Below, one piece after another: positions 23,101 through 34,230 of a DNA stretch of 64,000 nucleotides (its first letter is position 1; every line of letters begins with the position of its first letter). The stretch covers positions 6,450,834 through 6,514,833 of the forward strand of contig CM070561.1 in assembly GCA_036346405.1 (NCBI GenBank), given 5' to 3'. Source of the DNA: Phyllostachys edulis (lineage: Eukaryota; Streptophyta; Magnoliopsida; Poales; Poaceae). Position numbers and translations under genes: made by a program. Below the pieces are notes generated by a model that was given only the letters and a program-made list of their open reading frames with translations, had not been told where the DNA came from and did no database searches.

Positions 23101-24576
23101 TGCTCTAAAACAGTACATGTTTACAGCCAAAACTGACTTAAGCACCTCAGTAGACTGGTGATAAGGAGATCTTGAGCTAAGGTTTGCCGCCTTAGGTGGA
23201 CTTCTAGTTGGGGGCAGAGGAGAACGCTGGTATGTAGGCAAAAATGAACCATATCCACCAAATTTTGATCCTGTAAAAGATTAGTGTCCTGTTAAATGTT
23301 TCTTTAGAATGAACCCAAATCAAGCTGACTGCAGCAACAGCTCATTAGCTCAACATCTCCTCACCTAGATTCTCTGCAGACACACCTCCTTCAAAGTCCT
23401 TCTGAAAATGGCCCAGTACATCTTGGAGTTTTTCGTCCTAAAACAAAATGAACACCAAAAGCACCAAAAAGAATGATCACAACAAATTTGATTGTTGGTA
23501 CAGTATACAGTATATCATCTTCAAAGTTCAAACTAAAGTTGCTGGTGGCCATTTCATTCACATTGCTAGTTGCCCTAAAAACGATCAAGGACATGAGAGA
23601 ATACTAGAGCTATAGTGATCCCTTTCATCATTCCAAATAAGCCATTTTTGAAGTAAATTAAAAGGCACACTGCCTTCAAACAAAATTTTGTCAACGAAAG
23701 GCTTCAATATTTCTGCCTCTGTTTTCCTTACCCTTTTCAGATATACAACCATGCAGGAATACAACATAAATTGAAAGTTTGAAGTTCAAAATTTTGAGTA
23801 TATGAACTAATTAACTATGAAGCAACTGTTGACCTTAAGATCAGAACAAAGACATGTAGGCATAAGAGCATTATTGGATCCATATATACCAAAAGACACT
23901 CAAGGAAGCACACAATCCTACTGTACCTGTAGAAACGTATCCAAGTACCATTACCATGAATTTATCCTAGTAGTTAAAAAAGGGGGGAAGGGGGATTGAT
24001 CCCCAATCACAGAAGATGTTTGTGTTTTCCAATAAAAAGGTACAGTGATCTCAAATAGGAACTGGCCAAACTACTACTGGTATACCAATTATCACCACAG
24101 CCAACTAAGAGATTCGCTTTTTCTTCCATAACAGCCAGCGTTATCACAGCATTTACTTGACAAATATAGCGTCACCACCATCAACCAAGTGACAAGTTGA
24201 GCAAACTTTACATGATCCAGCAATGCAATTGCTTCCAGTACCCCCATCAACCAAAGTAAAAAAATTGAGTAAACTTTAAATGATCCACCAATGCAATCGC
24301 TTCCAGTAGCATCACTCCTACGAAGCATGCGGATAAAAATAAGGCATGCCCGTTCGTTCCTTACACAAATTTGACCGATCAAACCAGTCACGACACTAAA
24401 TTGGTATGCTACATCTAGCAAATAAGCATCGAAATCACACCGAACCAGACAACGGCGTAACGCCGCGAACATTGCGCGAGGCCACTCACAATGTAAGAGA
24501 GCGCGACGTCGGGGTCGACGAAGGCGGTATCGTCGCCGCAGGCCTCCCCCTCCTCGAGCTCGCCGTCGTCCTCCAT
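14109..24576 (-). CDS. CW-type zinc-finger protein, 11 exons, 1565 aa
   Basis: Coding exons (minus strand, 5' to 3'): 24490-24576, 23365-23437, 23146-23270, 22681-23043, 21248-22575, 20374-20759, 18550-20228, 18305-18453, 17564-17721, 15765-15925, 14109-14297. Every joint has GT donors and AG acceptors, phases agree, and the total is 4698 bases with the stop. The start is MEDDGELEEGEACGDD; the end is MESISC. The CW domain is at about residues 625-670 (HWVCCDICQRWRLLP ... KWKCS ... NRC), with Cys 629, 632, 653 and 665 as zinc ligands and Trp 626 and 635 as the likely methyl-lysine cage. Long Lys/Ser-rich disordered parts surround it, and a helical conserved region lies at the C-terminus (from about 1345; AAALAYKCVEVAYLKAAYY). 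It resembles Arabidopsis At3g62900/At4g15730-type proteins. CW domains read methylated H3K4, so it is probably a nuclear chromatin reader. Exact targets are unknown. Confidence 0.92.
14384..14696. mobile_element. Mutator-type MITE in intron 10 of the CW gene
   Basis: A 313-bp element with long terminal inverted repeats starting GAGTAAATATCACTAAACC at both ends (more than 60 bp, imperfect inward). It is flanked by perfect 9-bp duplications TAATTTATG (14375-14383 and 14697-14705). A 9-bp duplication with long inverted repeats is the mark of Mutator-like elements. It is non-coding and sits in an intron without touching splice sites. Confidence 0.9.
14706..14945. mobile_element. Possible second MITE next to the Mutator MITE
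   Basis: The stretch begins AGGTGTTTGATTTTAGGAAT and ends with CCTTCCTCAAGCCAAACAAG, a loose inverted pair of the GTGTTTGG type seen in rice MITEs. No clear target duplication was found, so the borders are guesses. It lies in intron 10 of the CW gene. Confidence 0.35.
16394..17328. mobile_element. hAT-like non-autonomous element in intron 9 of the CW gene
   Basis: A 935-bp insertion with short imperfect terminal inverted repeats (CAGGGGTGGTCCC at the left; GGGTCCGCCACTA at the right). It has an 8-bp duplication CTGCATAG/CTGCATAA (16386-16393 and 17329-17336, one mismatch). The size of the duplication and the CAGNGGCGG-type ends fit hAT elements. A (CT)n lies inside near 16660-16678. No transposase frame is present; the 143-codon frame at 16622-17053 shows no known domain. 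Confidence 0.65.
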
Positions 24577-24853
24577 GCCGCCCGCGGCAGCGCCCCGGGG
24601 CCCTACGCCGCGCGCATCCTCCTGCCGCCTCCTCACCGACAGCATCCACCCAGCCAACCGCCCGGCCCCGGCCCCACCTACCAACCCGCCTCCGCCGAGC
24701 TCCGGAGCCCCAAATCGCAGCTCGAATCCGACCCGAGCTCCCCGATCGGCGGGGTCTCTCGCCGCCTCCGCCGCCGTGGGCGTCGCCCCAATCGACGGAC
24801 GAATCGGATGCCTCCGGATTGGGGATCGCGAGATTCGGACGGGGCCGCCCGTG

Positions 24854-24878
24854 TGACCTCTCTCTCTCTCTCTCTCCC
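24854..24878. repeat. (CT)n tract in the 5' leader of the CW gene
   Basis: About ten CT units, GA on the coding strand, 280 bases upstream of the start codon. Such GA tracts are common in plant leaders and core promoters. The GC-rich 24577-25060 region is the likely 5' untranslated region and promoter. Confidence 0.6.
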
Positions 24879-25060
24879 CCCTTCGCTTCCTCGCCTCGCC
24901 TCGGCGTCTCGAGGTCTCCTCGCACGCGAGAACTTTTTTTTTTATTGTTTTTCCGCAAAACCTTTTTGCGGCTGCCCTCCCGTTTGGTAGACCTGGTGGG
25001 CGGCGGTGGTGTTTTCGTTGATGGTTTTCTTTTCCGTTCCCCGGCCCGGTTTTCCTCCCC

Positions 25061-25980
25061 CAGCTGTTCACGTGCGAATACTCGGAATGTTCCTTCCTTC
25101 CTTCCTTCCGATCTTCAGGATGAAATTCGTTTGCGGAGGTGGTTAAGTGTCACGGCGAATTCGGTTACATCCTTTAATTTTGTTAGGTCATTAAGTCTCG
25201 TAGTTACACTGGTTTGATTGGTCCTTTTCGTCCAACTAAAATCTCTTTTTAGGATTCAAATAACCTATAGTGATACAAATTTGGTCCGTGAATATAATAC
25301 TTACTCGAAATAGTTTGTATCAGAGATGGGTATAGTTTTTGTGTGGAAATGTTTAAGCAATTTTGAATGAGTGAAGTTTGATTTACATCCACATGGAGTG
25401 GACATTTGAGACAGCAACTAAAACGTTTTTTTGTACTACATTCAAATTTAAGTAATGTCCAGATTCATTTGAATGCTATGAATTAATGGACTGGTATCTT
25501 AAGCATTCAGGTTTTGAAACACTTTCAAAGTTAGGCAAAGTGACATAAGCTGCCATGTTCCAAACAAACTTTCATTTTTCTCCTCCATTCATCCCTACCA
25601 GATAAAGAGTAGAGGCAAAGAAAAACATCAGTCCACATCACACCCTGTACTACAATTTATTTTCCCTTGAATTAGCGAATTTGTGAGTCGCCATCACAAA
25701 GTTGCCCAATAGCCTTTCAATTGTTCACATCCACAAATCATCGCCCAATCAGGTGATGGTTGCTACTCACGGCTTCTATGTTGGGTGGATAAACATTGGG
25801 AGCTATCAACTTTTACAAACATCTCCCTGTGGTATGTTTTCCACGATAGGCCACGTGTGCTATTATTTTTAATTGATATTTATCATTAGCTTTTAATCAA
25901 TTATTTGGAACAAGTTTTCGCTCCGAAGTTTTCAAGGTTGTAGTATATGGACTATGGAGCATATTTTTGCATATTTACCT
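25061..25980. other. Intergenic DNA upstream of the CW gene
   Basis: A short (CTTC)n at about 25090-25109 is followed by AT-rich sequence. No gene is seen. It ends at the target duplication of the large Mutator-like element. Confidence 0.6.
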
Positions 25981-25989
25981 TCTTAAGCG
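25981..25989. other. Left target-site duplication of the Mutator-like element
   Basis: TCTTAAGCG, which matches CCTTAAGCG at 48154-48162 in 8 of 9 bases. The 9-bp length fits Mutator-like elements. Confidence 0.75.
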
Positions 25990-26126
25990 GTTATTTTTTT
26001 TAATAATATTAATTTAAAAGATAATTACAAAAATAAATAGCCGAAAAAATTTACAAAATAGGTCACTGTCGTCATTTGAAATGGCGAATTTACCGTGTCG
26101 TCAATTACAACAGTGCCGAGAGGGTT

Positions 26127-26151
26127 CTGTCGCCAATTCAATTGGCGACAG
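26127..26151. repeat. Perfect 25-bp palindrome in the left subterminal region
   Basis: CTGTCGCCAATT and its exact complement surround a single C. The neighbouring sequence repeats related GGCGA/TCGCC words (CATTTGAAATGGCGA near 26073, GGAATGGCGA near 26173), as does the right subterminal region near 47975-48075. Confidence 0.85.
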
Positions 26152-26673
26152 GAACATATCGCATCGCTATTTGGAATGGCGAAATGGCCTTTTTTTTTTA
26201 TATGTAAAGCCTAAAGATTTAGTGTATTTCACGAAGTTTTTTGGTAATACTTGAAGTGTCCGCGTAGTTCGAAATATGAAATTGGAGAAGATAACGAAAT
26301 ATGAAGTAGAGAATGCGAGATTGGCGGCGCAATTTGGAACGCGAGTTCAGCGATGCAATAACACAAATAGCCCTCTTCGGAGCGAAATGAAAAAAATACT
26401 TGGGTTTAGGGTTGCCATGCGCCCTATTGTCCCGATTATATTGTTCGTAGAACCGATTCTTCAGGAAAAGATTACGTAATATTTAATAGTCAAAATATTT
26501 GAGAAAAGATATGTAAGTTTAAAAGACTTCATAATTTAATTGTGAATTACATGGCGTGATAGGTTTGGTGACGTACATTAGAAACGCCAACATGCATGAA
26601 TCAACAGACCGAAATACACATATGATACATGTACGCCTTTTTGGAATAAAAAAAAGGTTGATTAGAACATAAT
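26152..26673. other. Non-coding left arm of the Mutator-like element
   Basis: AT-rich with no recognised coding part. A short plus-strand frame (26276-26479) has no known domain. Confidence 0.5.
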
Positions 26674-29600
26674 TGTAACATCCCAAATATAGGTTGTGTT
26701 TCAAATGTAACCAAACCAGGGTTTGTGTTTCAAATGTAACCAAATCTAGATTTGTGTTTCAAATGTAACCTAATATGGGTGTGTGTTTCAAATGTAAGAA
26801 AATGAGAAGAAATAAAAACTTTTCTTACATCTTGTAGTCTTTGAACTTTTCTATAATTCTTGTATAGGAATTGTGGAATTCAAAAACCTAAACCTCTAGT
26901 TGACTAAAGTCAAACCATTTTTCAACTTTGTCAAGAATCCGGTGTTCAACCTTTGGAAATATTTTTCCTTGGTTCTAGGGATGCTGTGTGACCCCTCTGA
27001 AAAATTTTATAATTTTTAGAAAGTATTTGGCAAGTTTTGGAGGCAAGTCAAATCAGTTTAACACTTGGTCAAACCCTAGAACAAATCTTGAGGAATTTCT
27101 TGAGAAAAATACAGTGCACGAAAATCCTTGGAAATTTTATGTAAAGTTAATCCTGGAGTGAGGAACCTCCAGTCAAAATTTCAGAATTTTTAGAATTAGT
27201 TTGCTACCTCTAAAAATTCTTCCAAATTCAGCTTTCAAATTCAAACTCAAACCTGGTTCACTGTTCCTCGGGCACGCCCGTTCGCGACTGTTGGGCTCGA
27301 GCCACATGACTTGGTCGAACCACCTAGCTGTACTGACCGGGTCACTTTGGCGCGCGCCTCATCAGCCGTTGGATCTCCATCGCAACGCCCACGTTGGCAC
27401 GGAGCCGCGTTCGCCCGCATGCGTGTGGGCCGTTGGATCAAAATCGAACGCTGGCCCTGTCGTCCCCTTCCTCTCGCTCGCGCACGCGCGGTCGCCATGG
27501 CTAGAGCTGGCGTGGGCAGCGCAGCGTCGCGTCCCCTCCGCGTCCTCGCCAATGGGTGGGAGCATTAAATGTAGGTTAGAGCCCCGCCCTCAAAGTCGCC
27601 ATGCTCACCTGCTCCCGTCGCTCAGAGCGACCGTGCGCCGCGGTGGACCGTGGAGCACTCATGAGCATGCGCCAGCTCCCTCTTTCGCTCTCTCTGCTAT
27701 TTAAGCCCCTCCAGCTCTCCCTTGCCTTCCTTTCAACGCCCTTGAGCTTTGCCAAGCACCCTTGTTGCTTGGTTGAGCTCAATTCACTAAATCCCTAAAT
27801 CACCATTTTCGGCCGTGGAGCTCCCTCGTCGTCGCCGGCGCTCCAGGGGTTCGATTGCAAAACCACTCGCGTCACTTCGCGCCCCTCTCCACCTTGAACC
27901 TTTCCCCTAATCCAATTTTGGTTTGCCTCAACAGGGAGCAACTAATTTTGGAGATTCCCCTTTTCGGCCGAAGTTTGCTCTTTTCACTCATGGCGTCGCC
28001 AGAGAAGCTCCTCCTCTCTTCAATTCTTTGCTCATGGACCATCCTTGAGCCCTATTGAAGCTAATGTGATGACCCGGTCTTGCTCATTTTGCTTAGGTCG
28101 TCGTCTCCTCGTTGTCGTCTCCAACGCCGGTGCGGCTCAACGTCGCCGGAGCTGCTCCAACCTTCCCGGTCCCTCCGCGTCCTTCAGGTAGCTTCGCCGT
28201 AGTCCCTAGATGCTCAGGCACCGCTTACTTGAACCGCTGCGGAGCTCCTTTGCTGCTTGTCTTGTGACCGTGCATGGCACCGCCGCTCCTCGCCGGCTCG
28301 CCGTCGTTCTAGGCCGGCTCAGCCGCAGTGAGTGGTACCATTGTGTGCGCAAGGCTATTGCCGACCTCAGACCACTCTTGGTTTGCGCCGCCGTGGCCTG
28401 AATCGCCGGCGATTCGCCGTGGAATGCCGTCGAGTTCGTTGTCGGACGCGACCAACACTGTAGCATCGTCATTAAGTCTAATGATTAGTTAGCGCGATAA
28501 ATGGTCATCTTAAGCAAGCTAATGAGTCGCCGACGATGGGTCTGCGTGCTTAAACGCCAGACCGTGTGTTCTTAGTGCGGGCCGTCCGTTTTTGGATCAG
28601 TGGCTGAGATTTCGTGGGGTCTGTGCATACGCGGTGTGTCACGTTGATTGTGAGCCGTCCATCTCGCGATCAACGGTCCATATTCACGGAACCCTTTGCG
28701 CGTGTGAGTTCAAACGCGGCGCGCACGATTCAATCTGGACCGTGGGATTCAATATCAACGGTCCGCATTCGTGGGATCTGCGAGGGCGCGGGTGCGCGTT
28801 GTCCAGTTGGCTTGGGCCGTGCGATGCAAGATCAGCGGCCTAGGTTTTTCCACATCGATTTGATTTTAAGAATATCCCGAGAGATTTATTTGTGAACTGG
28901 AAAAGGTAATAAACTTTAAAATTGCACAACTAATGCATTTTAGCTCCATTTGAGTTGATTCAAATTTTGCTAGCTCTGGTTTGAACTAAGCTTTAATCTA
29001 AAAATAGTTGGAAGCTTGGTTCGGCTCTAGAAAATGGTTTGGTAAATTGGTTTAGAAATAGGCTTTAATTGTTGTTCTAAAAATTGCATTTAACTTGTAA
29101 ATTGCATAAGTAATTCTCTGTAGATCATTTTTGAGTGAATCCAATTTTGTTAGCTTCCTCTGTTAGTGTGCTTAATTGTAGAATAGGATTTAGGCATGCC
29201 ACTATTTTTAAAATCTTTGTGGGTGCATTTTGTTTTGTGCTCTTGTGCATGTCTTTGAAAAATCATAGAAAATGCATCCTAGCTCCAAATAAGGTGAATC
29301 AAATTGTGTTGTTCATATCATGAGGTGTTTTGCTTACCATAAAAATCCCAGGTGCAACACTTCTTTGGAAAATTGTGCTAAAGAATTTAATTCGGATGAA
29401 CAGTAACCAGTTTGAATTTTTCAGCATTTTTCCCAGCTGAGCATATTTGTTTTGGCCATAACTTTTGCATTGAGAATCCAAATCAATTGGTTCTTGTTGC
29501 TAAATTCTTTAAAAATTATGCTCTTGCTGTTGTAAAAATTTTAGTGCATGTGGAGAAAGTTGGCTGTAGAGTCTTTTCGGTATTCTTCGTTTTTATCGGT

Positions 29601-31263
29601 TCTTTTTCGCTTTTTCGTTAGGTGCCGACGAGTGCGTTGATCTCGAGACCATTCCTCTGCAGCATAGTGAGCATATCCAGTAAGGCAAGCAGTTTGATCA
29701 TATTTAATCCCATTACTTTCAAAGTCTAATATATTGTTTGCAAAGTGTATATATGCATGCTTTATTTTGTTGTTAAACTATTGTCGATTAGTTGATCCTA
29801 TAGATGCATACTCTGTAGGTAAATATTCAATATCTACTACTAAGCCTAGGAATATCTTGCTGTGATTTAGAGTTCGTTGGATGAGCTCTTGTCACTTAGT
29901 AGATTACGTGTTGATATTGCTTAAAAATGCTTAGCTTACGGTAGAATTGGGCGGTTATCGACTTAGTCGATAGCTTTGATCACACAAATCTAATTATTAT
30001 TCCATTATGTCCAGCACTTGTGCTTGGTTAATTTGTAAAGTCAAAAACTGAAAATGAAAACTGTTTGGACTTGAGCACAATGAATGATGGTGTGATCTGT
30101 TGGTGTGTGGAATGGTGCCTAAGTCAACAAGGACCGAACATCTTGTTACACTAAACCAAGCAATTTTGCGTGCTGACCACACGAGGGTATTGGGAACCCC
30201 TCTTGACTAAGTACCTTGGGGGTGTTAATTATGAGTCGATGGTGGTTAAAATGTTTTTATAAGGATGGGAGCACCCGCAGTTGCTTAGGTTGGGCCGGTG
30301 CCTCCTACCCTTTGGGTTGTCGCGACTCTTAATTAGCATCACCCATTGGAAATGTCTCGTAGAACTTAGTAGTGCCGGCATACCAAAGGAAGTGTGCTAA
30401 ATAGCTTGGCAAAAAGGCGGTCTGACGTGTGGGTACATTGGTACACCCCTGTAGGGTATAAACTATTCGAATAGCCTTGTCCTAGGTTGTGGACATACTT
30501 GGGGAGGTCTTTCGAGAGTTAGACTATAACCTTTTAATTAAAATTTGATGTGGGTGGTATGAATGGGTAATTCATGCTATTATTGTGGTGACTATTGGGT
30601 TAGTCACTTCCAGGATTGTTGTTGTCATCTATCTATTATTATTATGTTGTTGTCTCGCTGTTATTTGCAAATTAAAACAGATTGCAAAACTGCTTTAAAT
30701 CTATTACATTATTGAAAATGAAAATTGCTTTATGCTGAAAACAACCTACAACCTCCACTTAAATAAGCTTGCATGTAGCATATGTATAGGTCTGTTACAC
30801 TACATGTAAGTCTCGCGAGTACATTTTTGTACTCATTTGCTTTGCTTAATTAATTGTTGCAGAGGAAGTTGATCCCCATGGGATCCACTTTTGTGAGATG
30901 TGCGGTCGATTTGACGACTAGGTTGGCGGCCCGGTTGGTTGCCTTATGGGCTATAGGCTAACCGTATGGCTTTATTTTATCGCCATCTTATGGCTTTGCT
31001 TCCGCTGTTTATTTAACTCTCTTAGTTGTTATTTGGTCGGTCGGCCTCTTTTGTAATAACTCTATCATGTATGTCTTTTGTTTAATCTAGTTCGTGCTTT
31101 GATTCTATGTCTTGTATGGAATTGATGTACTCATTTGTATAGGGGTGTGTATACTGCATTTCTGGGAAGTATACATATCTCGAAGACACGGGTTATTTTG
31201 TTTGTGATGCTAGGGTTAATGGATGACTAAGCATTACAAGCCAAATAAGCCGGGGTCCTCACA
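26674..31263 (+). mobile_element. Solo LTR of a Tekay/Del-type gypsy element, 4590 bp
   Basis: Begins TGTAACATCCC, ends GGGGTCCTCACA, and is flanked by perfect 5-bp duplications ATAAT (26669-26673 and 31264-31268), so the borders are firm. No gag, pol, primer-binding or polypurine site is found inside, which makes it a solo LTR left by LTR-LTR recombination. A TATA-like CTATTTAAG at about 27698 followed by a GC-rich leader marks U3/R. The second half (about 29690 to the end) resembles the LTR piece at 38161-40225 in layout. The length is large for an LTR but known for Tekay/Del relatives. Short frames inside are not genes. Confidence 0.85.
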
Positions 31264-31408
31264 ATAATCGATTAGTCCTGGCGGCCCATCGGTCCATTCG
31301 CCTTGTCTTTGGACTGCCCGCGATGGCGGCCAGTCTCGAAGTCAGCTATGTTTTGCGAGACAGGTTGGACGATTGAATTATGTTAGGATAGCACAACGTA
31401 GGGCCAAA

Positions 31409-32060
31409 TTAATAATCATGATGCAAATTGAACATAACTTCTCTCTTCGATCTGGACTGCGCCCCGGCAACGGGGAGCGCTAGGACGGCTGCCGATCTCA
31501 CTAGCAGGAGTCTTCCCTTTGTCCGTCGTGTGCTCAGTCTAGTTGTACTCCGCTTTCTGTTCGGGGGTCCTCCACCATCACCTTGCTTTCCTGGGCTCCT
31601 CCAGTGCCTTTTCAATAGGGTTGGGTACGTAAGGTTTCTAGCATTTGAAGGTCTCGCTCGCATCGCATAGTTTAACATGTACTTCTACTCGATGAACGTC
31701 CTATCGTACATGTCTGGATCGTCGATCCATTGGAAGAAGTTGCATAGCATCTCCGACTACCATTATGAGGAGATATAGTTAGGGATATGTGGATTGAAAT
31801 GTAAGATGTGAAAAATCTATGTCTGTGCAAGATTCGCTTACGAGGATGTTCCCGCACGCGTAGTACGCCCAGGCAGCGGTCGCCGGGTGTGTGGACTGGA
31901 TGATCTTAGTCAGTTCTTCATACACATATTATGGACGTGGGAACTCCAGTGGTACCGGCACATCCTTCATAGAACAATCCGGATAGGGTTTAGCCCTCTC
32001 GGCAAGCCATTTGCGCTTCCGTAGCATCTTCACGTAGAAGTTTGCCGACGAGTCCGACAT
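31409..32060 (-). pseudogene. GRF-type zinc-finger-like gene of the Mutator-like element, two exons, broken
   Basis: Exon 1 runs from ATG 32060 (MSDSSANFYVKMLRKRKW) to 31842 with a GTAAGC donor. After a 91-bp intron, exon 2 runs from 31750 down to a stop at 31409. An in-frame TAA at 31929-31931 and a TAG in exon 2 (after CNFFQWIDDPDMYDRTFIE) make it a pseudogene. The spliced core, WAYYACG followed by CNFFQWID, is the C-terminal half of a GRF-type zinc finger, a single-strand nucleic-acid binding fold seen in TE-linked plant proteins. The N-terminal Cys pair is poor, so the domain call is tentative. It lies 3' of the PMD gene on the same strand within the same element. Confidence 0.6.
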
Positions 32061-32180
32061 CTCCTTCCTCCCTGTTGTGTGAACTAAGTTTTGGCAAAGT
32101 GTTGGGTGTGGTGGTGTAGTGTTCTCTAGCTCTCTTCTCCTCCAATTTTCTTCTCTGTCCTTTTGTATGGGGTCGTTCTG

Positions 32181-32717
32181 GTCTGAAAAGGTAGCATTAC
32201 AGTGTGTTATCATCTCGGTCTACAAAAGTGGCAGTATGTGGTGTGTCATGGTGCGTTCTTTTCGGTCTGAAAGGGGTGGCGTGGCAGAGTGTGGTCTTTT
32301 TAGTCTGAAAAGGTAGCGTCGCAGTGTATTGTCATCTTAGTCTACAAAAGTGGCAGCGTGTGGCATGACAGGGTGCGGTCTTTTCGGTTTGAAAAGGTGG
32401 CGTGGCGGAGTGTGTTCTTTTCAGTTTGAAAATGTAGCGTCATAGTGTATTAGCATCTCGATCTGCAAAAGTGGCAGCATGTGGCGTGACAGGGTGCGGT
32501 CTTTTCGGTCTGAAAAGGTAGCGTGGCGGAGTGTGGTCTTTTCGGTCTAAAAAGGTAGCGTTGTAGTGTGTTGTCATCTCGATCTACAAAAGTGGTAGTG
32601 TGTGGCGTGACCAGTGCGATCTTTAAGGTCTAAAAAGGTGGCGTGTCAGAGTACGGTCTTTTCATTCTAAAACGGTAGCGTCATAGTGTGCGGTCATCTC
32701 ACTCTGCAAAAGTGGAG
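32181..32717. repeat. Minisatellite upstream of the GRF-type gene (about 121-bp period, 4.5 units)
   Basis: Units begin near 32183, 32305, 32427, 32548 and 32669 with CTGAAAAGGTAGCGT-like words. Each holds a second, shorter copy of the same word after TCTTTTCGGT. It sits between the PMD gene end and the GRF-type gene start, in the place of the latter's promoter. Confidence 0.85.
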
Positions 32718-32886
32718 TGTAAAGGCTAGAAGCAGGGGTGGTGTGGGGTGTCGCGATGCTGACTCCCTCACATGGTTACCTGTACACACAAGAACAAATA
32801 GTATCGAAACACGAGACTAGCATAATATAAGTTATACAAAAATTAATATTTACATGGCATGATTGATATTTACAAGAACAAATATC

Positions 32887-33966
32887 TACTCGCGGGCCCT
32901 CTTAGGGCGTACCCCACATGTGGCCCCTGGGTCGTCCAGGGCGATTGTGGGCGCTGGTACGAGTACGTCAAAGGCTTAGGAGGCCAAGGTACCCTACCGA
33001 CGTGAGTAGCCTAAGGGGGTGTCACGAGAGGGTGCTGCGTCGGCTGGCTCACTCTGGGCACACCGTGTAGCTGTGAAGCGCCAATGGAGACCTGGCTGCT
33101 CTTGTCGTGTGAAGGCCCACCACCCTGTCATCGTAGTGTCCACGCCTGCTCGAACTCGAAGTCCCTGGAGCGTGAATCCTCATGCGACACCACCTCCTCG
33201 TCCTAAAGGGGTGTACGAACTGTGAAATAGTACGTTATGCATGTAAACATGGCGAAAATAATTAAATAATATGTTATGCATGCAAACAAGATAGACATAC
33301 CTCATCGCACAAAGGCAGCAAACGGCTCCGCGTACTCCTGCCCCTTGTACGGGTGGAACTTAGGACTTGTCAGAGAAAATTATCGTTAATAACTAGTGGA
33401 GTTCAAAATAAACAATCAGACGTGAGTGTTTCATGTTGACCTGCGAACTGTGATGGAGTACTCCCAGCACGGTACCATGAGTACCCACCCGCCATGCCCG
33501 GGTGAGGAGTCGTGGGGCGTGACGCGTTGTGGCTCACCCCCCGTCCAGGCACAGGTGGGTCCGCCACCTCCCTCGGCCTACGGCAAGATGCAAGCTGAAT
33601 GTCTCGCCTCGTCTTCTCTACGAACTGGACCATGACCTCTCTGATCTCTTGCGTCGTCATGCTGAAGTGCTCCTCGAGTGTCATACGACGCACGAAGGTC
33701 GCCAAGTCATGCATCTCCCATTGTAGATTGACCTGCACACATAATTAACAAGTTATAAATCAAAAACTTGTGAAGCAAATAAGAAGTATAGACCATTCAA
33801 TATGTACCACGCGATGGAATGTAGAGTCTTGTTGAGTGGGGTACATGTCGGTCGTCGCGGCCTCGTGTCGTGGTGGGTCGTCCAAACGAACCTTTGTCCG
33901 ACTAGAGTTCCACTCGATGTACTCCTTGTACGTCTTGGGGTCGTAGGGAGCATCCTCTTGGACGAC
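32887..33966 (-). pseudogene. Plant mobile domain (PMD) gene, 3' part
   Basis: Three coding pieces on the minus strand. The first (33840-33966) begins right at the Sirevirus border with DAPYDPKTYKEYIEWN. An intron follows, then 33380-33735 (WEMHDLATFVRRMTLEEHF) and a C-terminal tail ending at a TAG near 32887. With the 5' part at 44853-46497 it forms one PMD gene split by the Sirevirus. Removing that insertion and one target copy puts both halves in the same frame (HALED from the right half runs into VVQEDAPYD). The tail holds stops (near 33120 and 33005). PMD proteins such as Arabidopsis MAIN and MAIL1 are nuclear and linked to silencing. In transposons the role is unknown. Confidence 0.75.
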
Positions 33967-34230
33967 TGAAAGCATTTAGACCCCTAAAATTGATTTTGGT
34001 AATTAATGACAACAATATGTTATGGGACTAACATGTGTGCTAAGATGTTTTAAAGGTTTACTCCTGGATTTTGGATGACGACATGAAAATAGCATGCAAA
34101 GAAGACAAAAGATCGACATAGCTTAATACAAAGGTATTATGTAGCCCAAGGACCCTGTTATACTTTTTACCGGTCCTGGTGATTGGTGGAAAGACCAGTT
34201 TTATAGGCTTAATCGTCTAAGTGAGAAAGG

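Noticed and set aside
24092..25217. Large overlapping ORFs around the CW gene start
   Set aside because: They extend from GC-rich leader sequence on both strands. Only the 87-base exon from ATG 24576 joins in phase with the downstream exons.
27201..28895. Several ORFs of 60-170 codons in the GC-rich part of the 4.59-kb LTR
   Set aside because: They lie within an LTR defined by TG...CA ends and a perfect target duplication. They have no known domain and overlap each other in several frames.
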